Notes: generated by a model not told the origin, from the letters alone. A stretch of 64,000 nucleotides of DNA from an uncultured Oscillospiraceae bacterium (GCA_947632155.1 CANROF010000006.1:1-64000), one strand, 5' to 3'. Shown: positions 24,311 through 32,484, counted from the stretch's first letter. Translations and numbers: made by a program.

Positions 24311-25423
24311 TTACATCCCCGCCGCGGACAGCTTGTCCATGTTCTCGCGCTTGAGCTGCATGGACGAGTGGACATAGCGGTCCAGCGTCACGGACGTGTC
24401 GGAGTGGCCCAAAATCTCGCTGAGGCTCTTCAGCTCAAAGCCGGCCTCCACGCATCGTGTGGCGAAGGTGTGGCGGATGGTGTGGAAATGCACCCCCTCC
24501 AGCCCGCACTCCCGGGTATATTTCTCCAGCCTCCTCTGGAGCTGCCGGGGCTCCATATACTTCTCCGTGCCAGTCAGAATAAAAGCGGCCGGGTCGTGCG
24601 GATCGTACTGTCCGCACAGCCCGGCCGCTCTGTCGGTGAGGGGGATGGAGCGTACCGACGCGGCGCTTTTTGGTCTTCCGATGACCACCCGCGTCCTTCC
24701 GCCCCCGGCGTGTTCCCGGTCCCGGAGCCGCTGCATGGCGGCCTCCACCCGGAGGGTCCTGTCTCTCAGGGAGATATTCCCCCACCGCAGGGCGCACAGC
24801 TCGCCTATGCGCAGCCCCGTGTACAGCGCCAGGAGCACCCCGAATTTGCACGTGTCCGTGTCCGTCCGGAGGTACTCCACAAACCGCCGCTGTTCCTCGG
24901 GGCTCAGGACCCGGGCCTCCCGCTTCTGCTCCCGGGGATAGGCTATCGCCACCTCCGCCAGCCCCCCGGGCAGCCGCGAGGCGGTGTATTTCAGGATGGA
25001 CCTGAGCTCCGCCAGGTCGTCCCGCACCGTCTTCGGCGCCAGCCCCTCCGCCAAAAGCTCCCGCTTGAAGCGCTCCGCCACCTCGGCGGTGATACCGGCG
25101 GGGCGGCAGTCCCCTAATTTTGGGAGGATGTGGTTATTCAGCACCGTCTCGTATTTGTCATACGTGGAGTCCCGCACCTTTTCGCGCTCCAGCCGCAGCC
25201 ATTCCTGGCAGAAGACGGAAAACCTCCCGCTGCCGGAAACAGGGGCGGGCGCGCCGGAGAGCGCCGCGGCGCGGCACGCGGCGGCCTTCTCCTTGGCCTC
25301 CCGGTAGGTCCTGCCGTAGCAGAAGCCGTACCTTATCCTGCCGGAGAGCTCGCGGCCCTTGATGTAGCGGGCCTCCCAGCGCCCGTCCTTGCGCTTGAAG
25401 ATGTTTTCTCCTTTTCTTGACAT
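24311..25423 (-). CDS. Tyrosine recombinase (DNA invertase candidate)
   Basis: The ATG at 25423 follows GGAGGT by 8 bases. The 370-residue protein has an AP2-like arm-binding N-terminus (DGRWEARYIKGRELSGRIRYGFCYGRTYREAKEKA), a SAM-like core-binding domain (about 70-160) and the catalytic domain with Arg in YTGLRIGELCALRW, H-T-I-R-H-T-F-A, L-G-H-S-D and the nucleophile Tyr in LDRYVH. All catalytic residues are present. Integrases of this shape usually belong to integrative elements, but this one is alone between perfect inverted repeats and next to a surface gene, as in recombinase-driven phase variation. Which site it cuts is inferred from proximity and site architecture. Confidence 0.85.
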   Translation of the reverse strand: MSRKGENIFKRKDGRWEARYIKGRELSGRIRYGFCYGRTYREAKEKAAACRAAALSGAPAPVSGSGRFSVFCQEWLRLEREKVRDSTYDKYETVLNNHILPKLGDCRPAGITAEVAERFKRELLAEGLAPKTVRDDLAELRSILKYTASRLPGGLAEVAIAYPREQKREARVLSPEEQRRFVEYLRTDTDTCKFGVLLALYTGLRIGELCALRWGNISLRDRTLRVEAAMQRLRDREHAGGGRTRVVIGRPKSAASVRSIPLTDRAAGLCGQYDPHDPAAFILTGTEKYMEPRQLQRRLEKYTRECGLEGVHFHTIRHTFATRCVEAGFELKSLSEILGHSDTSVTLDRYVHSSMQLKRENMDKLSAAGM

Positions 25424-25580
25424 TGATTTTTACCTCCATTGAAAAAATTTCGCGCACGCCGCGACTGCGGATTTGACTGCGATTGACGCGGAAAAACGGC
25501 GCGTTTTTGCCCGAAAAGCCGGTATCCCCGACATATTTTCCCCATCGGAGCGAAAAAATCAATATTTTCTGATACGCCTA

Positions 25581-25609
25581 TTGCATTTATTTGGGTTTTA
25601 TGATATATT
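25581..25609 (+). promoter_or_regulatory. Outward promoter inside the invertible segment
   Basis: TTGCAT (25581-25586), a 17-base spacer and TATATT (25604-25609), with TGA directly before the -10 (extended -10). It points rightward through the right inverted repeat. No plus-strand gene follows within reach, and the terminator at 25716-25743 would end the transcript after roughly 125 bases. After inversion it would drive the surface gene with a leader of about 110 bases containing the repeat and the GGGAGGA ribosome site. Confidence 0.7.
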
Positions 25610-25636
25610 TTTTCTGTATTCATATCGTCCAGCGCC

Positions 25637-25664
25637 GTCGTAGAGGGGTGAACTCTGCGACGTT
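25637..25664. repeat. Right 28-bp inverted repeat (recombinase crossover site)
   Basis: This is the exact inverted partner of 24199-24226, with arms GTCGTAGAG and CTCTGCGAC around GGGTGAA. The bases outside the 28-bp block diverge at once on both sides, so the identity is confined to the site. Confidence 0.85.
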
Positions 25665-25715
25665 TTTTTGATATGGATAGTCTCAAATTATATCACGCGA
25701 TTGTCATAAAGTCAA

Positions 25716-25743
25716 AAAAAGCAGCCCTTTTGGGCTGCTTTTT
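25716..25743. terminator. Bidirectional terminator
   Basis: GCAGCCC (25721-25727) and GGGCTGC (25732-25738) form a stem with loop TTTT, preceded by a run of A and followed by TTTTT. It can end the minus-strand thioredoxin operon and the plus-strand transcript from the invertible promoter. Confidence 0.85.
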
Positions 25744-25777
25744 GGGGTCGGTTTGAGCTTTTAATCAGGGATTCGTA

Positions 25778-25978
25778 TTACTTTTCCTTGTAGTACAGCT
25801 TACAGTGGCAATAGCCCTCGAAATCGGGGTCGGCGCACTGGGATTTGAACTCCTGGCAGACGCACTTGTACTCGGGCAGGCGCTCCGTGCGGCAGGGGCA
25901 GTAGCCGCCGGTGCGCTTCAGGCCCTCCCGGATCTTGCGGACCACCTCGGGGTCGTCGTTCACGCGGATTCTTCCCAT
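25778..25978 (-). CDS. Ferredoxin:thioredoxin reductase catalytic-subunit-like protein
   Basis: The 66-residue protein has the cysteine signature of the FTR catalytic chain: GYCPCRTE, then KCVCQEF, then GYCHCKLYY. In FTR these hold a [4Fe-4S] cluster next to a redox-active disulfide that passes electrons from ferredoxin to thioredoxin. It is shorter than plant and cyanobacterial subunits (about 110) and the spacing between the first two motifs is reduced, as in the minimal forms of anaerobes. An AGGAGG site precedes the ATG. It lies 11 bases after a thioredoxin gene, its natural partner. Confidence 0.8.
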   Translation of the reverse strand: MGRIRVNDDPEVVRKIREGLKRTGGYCPCRTERLPEYKCVCQEFKSQCADPDFEGYCHCKLYYKEK

Positions 25979-25989
25979 ACTGTGCCTCC

Positions 25990-26304
25990 TTAGTTATAGA
26001 GCATGACCGCGAGCTGGCGGTTGAGCTCCTCCCGGTCCATGCTGCCCTCAATGCGGTGGACCTCTTTTCCTTTTCGGAAGAAAAGGAGGGTCGGCATGGC
26101 GTCCACGCCGAAGCGCTCGGCCACGTCCCATTCGTGGGTGATGTTGATCTCAATAAACTCGATCCCCGCCAGGTCCGCCGCGGCGGCCTGATAGACGGGC
26201 TCCAGCATCACGCAGGCCCCGCAGAAGTCGCCGTAGCAGTCCACCACGGCGTATTCGGTGTCGATGAGGCTGTCCAGCGTCGCCGCCGTTGCTTCTTTGA
26301 TCAT
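25990..26304 (-). CDS. Thioredoxin-like protein with CGAC active site
   Basis: The 104-residue protein has the thioredoxin fold signature: VVDCYGDFCGACVMLEPVY with the active site C-G-A-C instead of C-G-P-C, V-D-A-M-P-T-L-L-F-F with the cis-proline, and a final helix. CGAC changes the redox potential and is seen in some anaerobe thioredoxins. The gene overlaps the stop of the trigger-factor-like gene by four bases and is followed by the FTR-like gene. The pair suggests ferredoxin-driven reduction of cytoplasmic disulfides. Confidence 0.85.
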   Translation of the reverse strand: MIKEATAATLDSLIDTEYAVVDCYGDFCGACVMLEPVYQAAAADLAGIEFIEINITHEWDVAERFGVDAMPTLLFFRKGKEVHRIEGSMDREELNRQLAVMLYN

Positions 26305-27170
26305 TTTTCCGCCTCCAATCTCTCAAGGGCTATGTTGTAGAGAAGATCCCAGGTCTTGGAATCGAGGAAGCTCTCCTCCGCCTGCTCGCCGGTGACGCCG
26401 TTGTCGGCGTAGAGCTTCCGGTCCTCGTCAGTAAACGTCACGCCGCGGCTTTCACAGAAGGCGCGGCTCATGGCAAGGGCCAGAAACTGCGGCCTGAGCT
26501 GTTCCCGGAAGAGCACCAGGACCTGCTCGTCCGTCAAAAAGTCCGTGCCGTCCTCGGGGACGTGGGGGTCGATGCCCTCCGCCTCGTACATTTTTATGAG
26601 CTCCCGGGCGGCGTTCTCCGTCCAGGCCTCCCGTTCGGCCTCGTCGAGGTCGTACTCGCTGCGGGCGATGAGCTCCTCCCGGAGCCGGGCGGACAGGTGC
26701 TTCGCGGAGAGGGAGCGGTTCTGCTCCTCGGTCTTATTTTTGATATACGCCCGGTAGGCCTCCACCGTGTCCACGCCCTCGATGCCCTCGGCCTTTATGA
26801 GCTTGTCGTCGATGGCCGCCGGGGCCCGGCGGATGATTTTCTCCACAGTGAGGGCCACGGCCGCGCCGCCGATTTGCGTCTCCACCGTATCCCCGGGGGC
26901 ATGGCCCAAGAGGGCGGCCTCCGCCGCCTCCGCTCCCGGCATGTTCCGGCCGGGGTAAATGAGAACGGTGCGGTCCTCCAGTGTCCCCCGGGCCTTGCAG
27001 AAGACCGTGTCGCCGGCCTTGACCTCCCCCGCGTCCGTCTCCGTGGAGCGCTGGAGGGCCAGGGTCGCTAAAAGCGCGTCCACCGCGGCCCCATCCACGT
27101 GCCAGTCGGGGATGTCCTCCGGCGTGGGGATGAGGGCCACGTCAAAAAGCTTCGTCACTTTCGTATTCAT
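26301..27170 (-). CDS. Trigger-factor-like peptidyl-prolyl isomerase/chaperone lacking the ribosome-binding domain
   Basis: The ATG at 27170 follows AGGAGG and overlaps the ABC gene's stop. The 289-residue protein has an FKBP-like stretch (residues ~50-110: VKAGDTVFCKARGTLEDRTVLIYPGRNMPGAEAAEAALLGHAPGDTVE...) and then a long helical region (about 120-289) like the trigger-factor C-terminal arms. Full trigger factor is about 430 residues with an N-terminal ribosome-docking domain, which is absent, so this is a shortened family member. Sitting between an exporter and redox proteins, it may assist folding of exported or redox-sensitive proteins. Confidence 0.7.
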   Translation of the reverse strand: MNTKVTKLFDVALIPTPEDIPDWHVDGAAVDALLATLALQRSTETDAGEVKAGDTVFCKARGTLEDRTVLIYPGRNMPGAEAAEAALLGHAPGDTVETQIGGAAVALTVEKIIRRAPAAIDDKLIKAEGIEGVDTVEAYRAYIKNKTEEQNRSLSAKHLSARLREELIARSEYDLDEAEREAWTENAARELIKMYEAEGIDPHVPEDGTDFLTDEQVLVLFREQLRPQFLALAMSRAFCESRGVTFTDEDRKLYADNGVTGEQAEESFLDSKTWDLLYNIALERLEAEK

Positions 27171-28879
27171 GCGTTTTCCTCCTTGTCGCCGCGGCGGGCG
27201 AAGGTCTGATAGTAGGCGTTGGTCCGCAGGAGCTCCTCCGGCGCGCCCATGCCCACGATGCGGCCGTTGTCCATGACGATGACCTGATCCGCGGCCAGGG
27301 TGGCCCGGAAGCTGTGGGCGATCATCACGGTGGTGCGGCCCTCCATGAGCCGGTCCAGGGCGGTGGAAACCTCGTCCTCGCACTTGGCGTCCAGGTTGCT
27401 GGTGGCCTCGTCGAGGAGGAGATACCGGGGTCTGCGGATGATGGCCCTGGCGATGGCCAGGCACTGGCGCTGTCCGCCGGAGAAGCTGGTCCCGCCGGGG
27501 CCCACGTCGGCGTCCAGGCCGCCGGGAGTGTCCATGATGAAGTCGTAGGCGTTGGCCAGCTTCGCGGCCTCCAATATTTCGTCGTCCTCCACCTCCCGGT
27601 CCAGGCCATAGGTCAAATTCTCCCGGACCGTGCCGGAGATGAGGGGCGTGTCCTGGGCCACGATGGCCATAGATTTGCGCCAGGACTCCAGGCTAAAGTC
27701 CTCCACATCCCGGTCCCCGAAGAGGACGCGGCCGCTGTCCGGCTTGTACATCCGCTCCAGGAGCTTCATGAGGGTGGATTTTCCCGCGCCGTTGGTGCCC
27801 ACGATGGCCGTGACGCGGCCACGGGGCAGGCGGCAGGAGATGTGGGACAGCACCGGAACGTCCTTGTAGGCGAAGGATACGTCCTCCAGGACCAGGTCCT
27901 CCTCGCCCTCCAGAGTCTCGCCGCCGCCAGTCTCGTCCCCTTGCTCAAGCAGCAGGGAGACTTTCTTCAGGGCCCCGTTGGCGCCGATGATGGAGCCGAA
28001 GGCCATGAAGAGATTGGACATGTGGATGGACACCATGGATGAAAATCCGTAGAACACGATGAGCGTGCCCACGCTCAGGGTCCCGTCGGCCACCATCTTG
28101 CCGCCGGCCACAAAGGAGATAGCCAGGGCCATGCACCCCAGGACCTGGATGCTGATGGCGATGTAGCCCACGGTGCTCTGGGAGTAGAGGTCCGTCCAGT
28201 ACTGGCGCTTGAAGACGGCGCCGGACTTGCGCTTCTCATACCCCTCCGTGCCCAGGGCCCGGATGAGCCGCAGGTTGTGTACCCGCTCCGTCATGTAGCC
28301 GGTGGTCTTGGCGTAGGCCCTGGCCCCCAGGAGGGACGAGTGGTAGGAGAGGATGGAGTACACCGCCCCCACGCCGATGGTCGCGGGGATGATCAGCAGC
28401 GACCATGTGGCAAGGCCGGTGTGGAATTTGAATAGCTGCGTGAACGCCGTCACCGTGGCGTAGACCGTGGTGATGCAGCTTATGCCCACGGTGATGTACG
28501 TGCTGGCTGAGCCCGGGTCCGACGTGACGCGGTTCACCAGGTCGTTGGGGTTCTCCGTGTCGTAATAGCACAGGGGCAGGCGCATCAGCTTGTCCCAGAT
28601 CTTGACGCGCACCCCGGCGCAGATCTTCTGGTCCACAAGGCCGCCGTAATACGTCTCAAGTACGGTGGCGGCCACGGTGAGGCCCAGGTTCACCGCGTAC
28701 CGGATCAGCTTCCGGGTGTCGATGGCGCTTTGGCTGGCGTCGATGATGGACGCCGTCAGCTCTACGCTTGCAAGCCCCAGAGTCACCTCGATCACCGAGA
28801 CGATAAGGAGCACGAGCATGGAGATCCAGGGCAGCCTCACGCCCCGGAAAATATTGACGTAACGCTTCAGGGCCTTCAT
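27167..28879 (-). CDS. ABC exporter half-transporter, subunit 2
   Basis: The 570-residue protein has an N-terminal six-helix membrane domain (about 1-300) and a C-terminal ATPase: Walker A GTNGAGKST, signature FSGGQRQ, Walker B YLLLDEATSNLD and the H-loop in MIAHSF. The domain order is that of type IV exporters (MsbA/LmrA class). The ATG overlaps the stop of the upstream ABC gene, so the two form a heterodimer. Substrate unknown; multidrug or peptide export are both possible. Confidence 0.85.
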   Translation of the reverse strand: MKALKRYVNIFRGVRLPWISMLVLLIVSVIEVTLGLASVELTASIIDASQSAIDTRKLIRYAVNLGLTVAATVLETYYGGLVDQKICAGVRVKIWDKLMRLPLCYYDTENPNDLVNRVTSDPGSASTYITVGISCITTVYATVTAFTQLFKFHTGLATWSLLIIPATIGVGAVYSILSYHSSLLGARAYAKTTGYMTERVHNLRLIRALGTEGYEKRKSGAVFKRQYWTDLYSQSTVGYIAISIQVLGCMALAISFVAGGKMVADGTLSVGTLIVFYGFSSMVSIHMSNLFMAFGSIIGANGALKKVSLLLEQGDETGGGETLEGEEDLVLEDVSFAYKDVPVLSHISCRLPRGRVTAIVGTNGAGKSTLMKLLERMYKPDSGRVLFGDRDVEDFSLESWRKSMAIVAQDTPLISGTVRENLTYGLDREVEDDEILEAAKLANAYDFIMDTPGGLDADVGPGGTSFSGGQRQCLAIARAIIRRPRYLLLDEATSNLDAKCEDEVSTALDRLMEGRTTVMIAHSFRATLAADQVIVMDNGRIVGMGAPEELLRTNAYYQTFARRGDKEENA

Positions 28880-30630
28880 TGCTCCGCCTCCCTCTCTCTC
28901 TCCTGGGCGGCCACCATCTCGCCGAAGAGCGGACAGGAGGCCATGAGGCCGTCGTAGGTCCCCTGGCCCACCAGCCTCCCCTCCTCCAATACCACGATCT
29001 TATCCACGCTCCGGGTGAGGCGCAGGTCGTGGGTCACCATGATGATGGTCTTGCCGGAGAAGGTATTGAGCACGGCGTCCTGAACGCCCTTTGCCGTCTG
29101 GGCGTCCAGGGCCGAGGTGGGCTCGTCCAAGAGGAGCACGTCCGCGCCCCGCAAAAACTCCCGGGCCAGCACCAGCCGTTGGACCTGTCCGCCGGACAGG
29201 GACCCGCCGGAGGGGGCGATGGGCGTCTCCAGCCCCTCGGGCTGTTTTTCGATGTATTCGGCTATCCCCGTGACCCGGGCGGCGTCCATGAGCTCCTCGT
29301 CCGTGACCTCCCGTGTAAGGCCGTAGGTCAGCGCCTCCCGCACGGTGCCGCTGAAGATCTCAGGCCGCTGCTGGACGTAGGAGAAGCACCGCCGGTACTT
29401 GTCCAGCGGCATCCGCCCGATGTCCACGCCGCCCATGGTGATCTGCCCGCCGTCCGGGCGGTAGAAGCGCTCCAGGAGGTTCAGGGACGTGGTCTTGCCG
29501 CTGCCGCACAGGCCCACGATAGCCACGGTCTGGCCCTCCGGGACGGTGAAGGACACGTCGCGCAGCGCCGGCTTGTCGCCGTAGGAGAAGGTGACGGAGT
29601 CGAACGCCACGTCCCGCCCCGTCTCCGGGATGGGCTCGTCGCCGGGGGCCTCCAGGTCCTCCTCCGGGGCGTCGTAGATCTTCGCCGCGCGGCAGAGGGC
29701 CGCCTTCACCATCTTGATGGCCAGCCACTCGTTGACCACGTGGGACATGGTGTTGGTCAGCTCCTGGCTGAAGAGGAAGAACGCCACCCACTGGGTCATA
29801 TTGATCTTCTTTTGCTGGATGAGCACCACGCCCAGGACGATGAGCAGGAACTGCTGGATAAAGTCGATGATCTGGATCATGGCCGAGGAGGCCGCGCCGA
29901 CCTTGACCTCCTTCATGTTGGCCCGGACAAGCCGGTCCACGGTCCTCCGGCCGTTCTCCCGCTCCCGCTTTTCGTTGGTGAAGGTCTTGATGAGGGGCAG
30001 ATTCCGCACCCGCTCGGCCAGATACCCGGTGAGGCCGCCGATCTCCTCGTAGATGCCGGCCTCCGCCTTGTAGAAGATCTTGCCCACGATGACGGAGTAG
30101 ACGTACTTGATGGGCACGAAGGCCACGATGCCCACCACCAAAAGCCAGTGGTAGGAGCCGATGGTCCTGGTGGCCCGGTAGATGTAGTAAAGCTCCGGCA
30201 CCAGGTAAATGAGCAGGTATGTGGTCTGGTCGATGCCGTAGGAGATGTCGCTGTTGACGGCGCTCATGAGCTCCGCCGGGTCGTTGCCGTCGTAAAAGGA
30301 CATGTGGACCCGGAGCATCTTCCCCCACAGGTTATCCCTGGCACGCTTTATCGCCAGGCACGACGCCTGGGCGAAGAGCAGGTTCCACACGGTCAGCACC
30401 ACGGCGTAGGACACATAATAGAAGATGGTGTCCCGGAGGGCCGAAGCCTCCAGACTGCCGCCCAGCAGCGCCGAGGTGGAGGTGGGAATGCGCACAAGAA
30501 GCTCCGTCTGGACGAGGTTCACTCCGAAGGCCAGCGCTATCCAGAGCCACGGGAGCTTGGAGCGGCGGACCACCTGGTAGACGCTTTTCCAGCGTACCTC
30601 GGGGCTTCGCTCCCTCTTCTTTATTTTCAT
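28876..30630 (-). CDS. ABC exporter half-transporter, subunit 1
   Basis: The 584-residue protein has a basic N-terminus (MKIKKRERSPEVRWKSVYQVVRRSK), a membrane domain, and an ATPase with Walker A GLCGSGKTT, signature LSGGQVQR, Walker B VLLLDEPTSALD and MVTHD. Unlike subunit 2, the catalytic Glu is followed by P (DEPTSALD), so both sites look competent. It is the first gene of the minus-strand block (exporter pair, foldase-like, thioredoxin, FTR-like). A lipoprotein gene lies 71 bases upstream on the same strand. Confidence 0.85.
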   Translation of the reverse strand: MKIKKRERSPEVRWKSVYQVVRRSKLPWLWIALAFGVNLVQTELLVRIPTSTSALLGGSLEASALRDTIFYYVSYAVVLTVWNLLFAQASCLAIKRARDNLWGKMLRVHMSFYDGNDPAELMSAVNSDISYGIDQTTYLLIYLVPELYYIYRATRTIGSYHWLLVVGIVAFVPIKYVYSVIVGKIFYKAEAGIYEEIGGLTGYLAERVRNLPLIKTFTNEKRERENGRRTVDRLVRANMKEVKVGAASSAMIQIIDFIQQFLLIVLGVVLIQQKKINMTQWVAFFLFSQELTNTMSHVVNEWLAIKMVKAALCRAAKIYDAPEEDLEAPGDEPIPETGRDVAFDSVTFSYGDKPALRDVSFTVPEGQTVAIVGLCGSGKTTSLNLLERFYRPDGGQITMGGVDIGRMPLDKYRRCFSYVQQRPEIFSGTVREALTYGLTREVTDEELMDAARVTGIAEYIEKQPEGLETPIAPSGGSLSGGQVQRLVLAREFLRGADVLLLDEPTSALDAQTAKGVQDAVLNTFSGKTIIMVTHDLRLTRSVDKIVVLEEGRLVGQGTYDGLMASCPLFGEMVAAQEREREAEQ

Positions 30631-30651
30631 GGTTCACTTCCCCCTGAAAGG

Positions 30652-30679
30652 AAAGCGCCACTTTACCACGCGGCGCTTT
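30652..30679. terminator. Hairpin between lipoprotein and ABC genes
   Basis: AAAGCGCC (30652-30659) and GGCGCTTT (30672-30679) pair around a 12-base loop. The T-run is weak, so partial read-through into the ABC operon is likely. Confidence 0.45.
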
Positions 30680-30701
30680 ATGGCTTGGCTTGAAACTTAA
30701 C

Positions 30702-31274
30702 TTACTCCGCGGCCACGACGTCGATGAGATACCCGCTGTAGATATCCGCGTCGAACTGGGCGTAGGTGGCGGCGTCGGCGTCGGCGTCAAGGCCGATGCC
30801 GTACCCGGCGAACTGGAGGATGGTGCCCTCCACCATCTCCTGGTTGTAGACCAGAACGAGGATGGAGCCGTCGTCGGCGTAAACGGTAAGGTCCATGCCC
30901 TCGCCGCCGCCCATCTCCATGAGGGCGTCGTACATCTCCTTGGCGTTGTCGGCGGTGTCGCAGATGAAGATGTCGTCCTGGCGGACGGCCTTGCCGTCCT
31001 TGGCGTAGGTCAGGTGGTACTCCTTCTGGATGCCGAAATCCAGGAACTCACTGAGAAGGGAGTTCTCGTCATCGGGGTTTACGTCGATCTGGCAGAGATA
31101 CAGGGTGTCGTAGTCCACATCGGGCAGCTTATAGGTCCTCTGGCCGTCCATGAGGGAGATGGCCTCCGTCTTCCCCGCGCCCTTGTCGGAGCTCTCGCCG
31201 AAGAGCCCGCAGCCCGTCAGCGCCAGAGCCAGCGCCAGCACCAGCGTAAGGCTCAGCTTTAAGCTTTTTTTCAT
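30702..31274 (-). CDS. Lipoprotein of unknown function
   Basis: The start is the ATG at 31274 with GAGGG upstream; the frame stays open further 5' but without a ribosome site. The 190-residue product has a lipoprotein signal (KKSLKLSLTLVLALALALTGCG) with the lipobox L-A-L-T-G-C, so it should be lipid-anchored on the outer face of the membrane. The mature part is acidic with no recognised domain (YKLPDVDYDTLYLCQIDVNPDDENSLLSEF). Its place before an exporter pair hints at a linked role, but nothing in the sequence confirms it. Confidence 0.75.
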   Translation of the reverse strand: MKKSLKLSLTLVLALALALTGCGLFGESSDKGAGKTEAISLMDGQRTYKLPDVDYDTLYLCQIDVNPDDENSLLSEFLDFGIQKEYHLTYAKDGKAVRQDDIFICDTADNAKEMYDALMEMGGGEGMDLTVYADDGSILVLVYNQEMVEGTILQFAGYGIGLDADADAATYAQFDADIYSGYLIDVVAAE

Positions 31275-31337
31275 TCTTTTTACCCTCTTTTCTGAAAAAT
31301 TCACCGCTTTTTTAAAAAGCGGCCTATATACTTTCAC

Positions 31338-31366
31338 ATTTTACCATCCCAAATCCCCCCTGTCAA
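31338..31366 (-). promoter_or_regulatory. Promoter of the lipoprotein gene
   Basis: On the minus strand TTGACA (31366-31361) and TAAAAT (31343-31338) are 17 bases apart. The leader is about 57 bases. Confidence 0.75.
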
Positions 31367-31452
31367 CCAATCCGCCATCATTCCATATATTGATACATTT
31401 TTTGCAATAATCCCCCATCCCCGCGTCCAAAACGGATACATCTGTAGTCATA

Positions 31453-31489
31453 ACAACGTATTGACAGCGTTGTAACTACGTAATATAAT
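31453..31489 (+). promoter_or_regulatory. Promoter and operator dyad of the RelB/YoeB module
   Basis: TTGACA (31461-31466), a 17-base spacer and TATAAT (31484-31489) form a consensus promoter. The dyad ACAACG (31453-31458)/CGTTGT (31468-31473) straddles the -35, as expected for an operator bound by a RelB-type antitoxin. Confidence 0.75.
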
Positions 31490-31513
31490 GCTGATGAAAG
31501 GAGTGTGTTCAAT

Positions 31514-31786
31514 ATGGCACAAACTACAGTCAGCGTAAGAATGGACGAAAGCCTGAAGCGGGATTTTGATTCTGTGTGTAATGATTTGGGGCTCTCCATG
31601 ACCACCGCCATCATCATGCTCGCGAAAAAGATGACCAGGGAAAAGCGTCTTCCCTTTGAGGTATCCATGGACCCGTTTTACAGTACGTCCAACATGGACG
31701 CCCTTGGAGCCAGCATCGAACAGATGCGTCGGGGCAGGACAGTCACAAAAACTATGGAAGAACTGGACGCCATGGCCGATGAGTAA
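31514..31786 (+). CDS. RelB/DinJ-family antitoxin
   Basis: The ATG at 31514 (MAQTTVSVRMDESLKRDFDS) follows AAAGGAG; a GTG three codons upstream is a less likely start. The 90-residue protein has an N-terminal ribbon-helix-helix (TTVSVRMDESLKRDFDSVCNDLGLSMTTAIIMLAKKM), the DinJ/RelB DNA-binding form, and a C-terminal tail that would wrap the toxin. It should repress its own promoter and neutralise a YoeB-like toxin. Its last eight bases overlap the toxin gene's start. Confidence 0.85.
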   Translation: MAQTTVSVRMDESLKRDFDSVCNDLGLSMTTAIIMLAKKMTREKRLPFEVSMDPFYSTSNMDALGASIEQMRRGRTVTKTMEELDAMADE

Positions 31787-32043
31787 GATCACATTCACCG
31801 AGAGAGCCTTTGAAGAATATCTGTACTTGGCAGGCGACAGACAGGAAGAAGCTCAGAAGAATCAACGAACTTCTCCGGGGCATCAGCCGAAGCCCATACG
31901 AGGGCTTTGGTAAGCCGGAGGGACTTCGGCAAAACCTCAGCGGATATTGGAGCCGCCGCATTGATGAGGTGAACCGCCTCGTTTACCGCGTCGCCGGCGA
32001 ACAAATCGAGGTATATCAGTGCAAGGGACACTATGACGCTTGA
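31779..32043 (+). pseudogene. YoeB/Txe-family mRNA interferase, disrupted by a one-base insertion
   Basis: The frame opens MSKITFTERAFEEYLYL and then fails. In the next frame the sequence continues WQATDRKKLRRINELLRGISRSPYEGFGKPEGLRQNLSGYWSRRIDEVNRLVYRV...YQCKGHYDA, a near-perfect YoeB. Removing one T from the TACTTGG at 31824-31830 restores a continuous ~88-residue toxin with its usual C-terminal H-Y. YoeB cleaves mRNA in the ribosome. The antitoxin is intact, which is the typical survivor state. A sequencing error at the TT is the alternative. Confidence 0.8.
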
Positions 32044-32046
32044 CCG

Positions 32047-32406
32047 GTGCCCAATTCGGACACCGGAGAGGAAAAATCAAAGGGTTGGAAATACTATATT
32101 GCGTCCAGCACCAAGAGCGGCAAGCCCCGGACCATAGAACCGCCGGAGATCGCCATGAAGTACCTTCAGGCGGAGCGGGTGCGGCAATTAGAAAACAGGC
32201 TCCGCGCCGGAACGACGTGGAGCAATCCTGACGATCTGGTGTTCACAGACGAGACGGGACAGCACCTCGCCATACACACGTTTTACAAGAAGTTCAAACA
32301 AATCGCCGCCAGCATCGGCAGACCCGACGCCCGGCCCCATGACCTCAGGCACACGGCGGCAAGGGTACAAAGCTACTGCGATAACCTCACCTCAAAACGG
32401 GCTTAA
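32047..32406 (+). pseudogene. Tyrosine integrase remnant (C-terminal fragment)
   Basis: Codons from about 32080 encode an internal piece of a phage-type integrase catalytic domain: KSGKPRTIEPPEIAMKYL, DDLVFTDETGQHLAIHTFYKKFKQIAASIG and ARPHDLRHTAA, which includes the H-x-L-R motif. The sequence then drifts into SYCDNLTSKRA and stops, so the L-G-H motif and the catalytic tyrosine are lost. There is no start or N-terminal domain. It lies 250 bases from two tRNA-Ser genes, a common integration target, and marks an old, decayed element. Confidence 0.75.
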
Positions 32407-32484
32407 AGCGGCTGTTTGGGGTAAATCAGGCCAAGCCCAAAACGGTTTGTAATTGTTTCGGTTATAAAATCCCGCAAAACAAAG

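Larger units (their letters stand above)
24199..25664. mobile_element. Predicted invertible DNA segment carrying its own recombinase
   Basis: Perfect 28-bp inverted repeats bound 1,466 bases that contain one complete tyrosine-recombinase gene and a promoter (25581-25609) pointing out through the right repeat. Inversion would place that promoter about 120 bases upstream of the giant surface gene, reading into it. In the orientation shown it fires into a terminator at 25716-25743, which predicts the OFF state. A strong hairpin (24230-24269) lies just inside the left repeat. Inverted rather than direct repeats favour inversion over excision. Confidence 0.75.

Noticed and set aside
24199..25664. 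attL/attR of an integrated element around the recombinase
   Set aside because: att sites of an integrated element are direct repeats; these are inverted and the segment carries nothing but the recombinase.
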